From assembly GCA_005786775.1 (NCBI GenBank), contig SYDD01000208.1:1-6274 (forward strand): a stretch of 6,274 nucleotides of DNA, given 5' to 3'. This DNA is from Opitutaceae bacterium (lineage in GTDB: Bacteria; Verrucomicrobiota; Verrucomicrobiia; Opitutales; Opitutaceae). The notes beneath the pieces were generated by a model. The model ran no database searches and was not told the DNA's origin. It was given only the letters and a program-made list of their open reading frames with translations. The position numbers and the translations under genes are program-made. Shown piece after piece: positions 6,210 through 6,274 of this stretch. Within the stretch, counting starts at the first letter, position 1; each line of letters begins with the position of its first letter.

Positions 6210-6274
6210 ATGAAGTTCCGTGCCTTGCTGACCACCCTCGCCCTTGCCGTCCTCGCCGGTCCCCTCGCGGCCGA
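6210..6274 (+). CDS. N-terminal signal peptide of an exported protein (cut by window end)
   Basis: Only 21 full codons are visible. They read as a classical Sec signal peptide: MKFR, then a hydrophobic Leu/Ala/Thr stretch, then GPLAA as a likely cleavage region. The start lies 132 bp from the divergent lipoprotein start. No Shine-Dalgarno sequence precedes the ATG; the upstream bases are AGTACTCCC. The mature protein lies outside the window, so its function cannot be stated. The call rests on the signal peptide alone, but its composition and the AT-richer leader just upstream make a real gene likely. Confidence 0.75.
   Translation, partial: MKFRALLTTLALAVLAGPLAA

Overview
The window looks like a chromosomal stretch from a high-GC Gram-negative bacterium with a periplasm. 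Third positions are almost always G or C. All five genes begin with an export signal: four Sec-type and one lipoprotein. The mix of a family-10 pectate lyase, a secreted glycoside-hydrolase-like TIM barrel, a secreted dienelactone-hydrolase-type esterase and a murein-recycling lipoprotein fits a polysaccharide-degrading Verrucomicrobiota member (Opitutaceae-like). That placement is inference from gene content and composition; no taxonomic marker gene is present.

Layout from left to right. (1) 1-1164, minus: a secreted glycoside-hydrolase-like protein, cut at its C-terminus by the window edge. (2) 1220-2014, minus: a secreted dienelactone-hydrolase-family alpha/beta hydrolase. It lies 55 bp upstream of gene 1 on the same strand, so the two probably form one transcription unit with the hydrolase first. 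(3) 2015-2132: a 118-bp divergent intergenic region that contains a long imperfect nested inverted repeat. (4) 2133-3638, plus: a secreted pectate lyase of polysaccharide lyase family 10. (5) 3639-3677: a 39-bp convergent gap with small GC hairpins. (6) 3678-6077, minus: a 799-residue lipoprotein fusing a beta-lactamase/AmiE-type serine hydrolase directly to a DUF1343/NamZ-type exo-N-acetylmuramidase. (7) 6078-6209: a second divergent intergenic region. (8) 6210-6274, plus: the signal peptide of another exported protein, cut by the window end.

How the genes may work together. Genes 1, 2 and 4 share one divergent control region and are all exported, so they could be a small pectin or plant-polysaccharide set: the lyase cuts polygalacturonate, the esterase may remove ester groups, and the TIM-barrel protein may act on released glycans. 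This is inferred from neighbourhood only. The lipoprotein is functionally separate. In Bacillus subtilis, peptide removal from MurNAc (AmiE) and exo-release of MurNAc (NamZ) are done by two proteins encoded in one cluster; here both activities appear to be joined in one membrane-anchored chain. No RNA genes, CRISPR arrays, insertion sequences, integrases or phage genes were seen.
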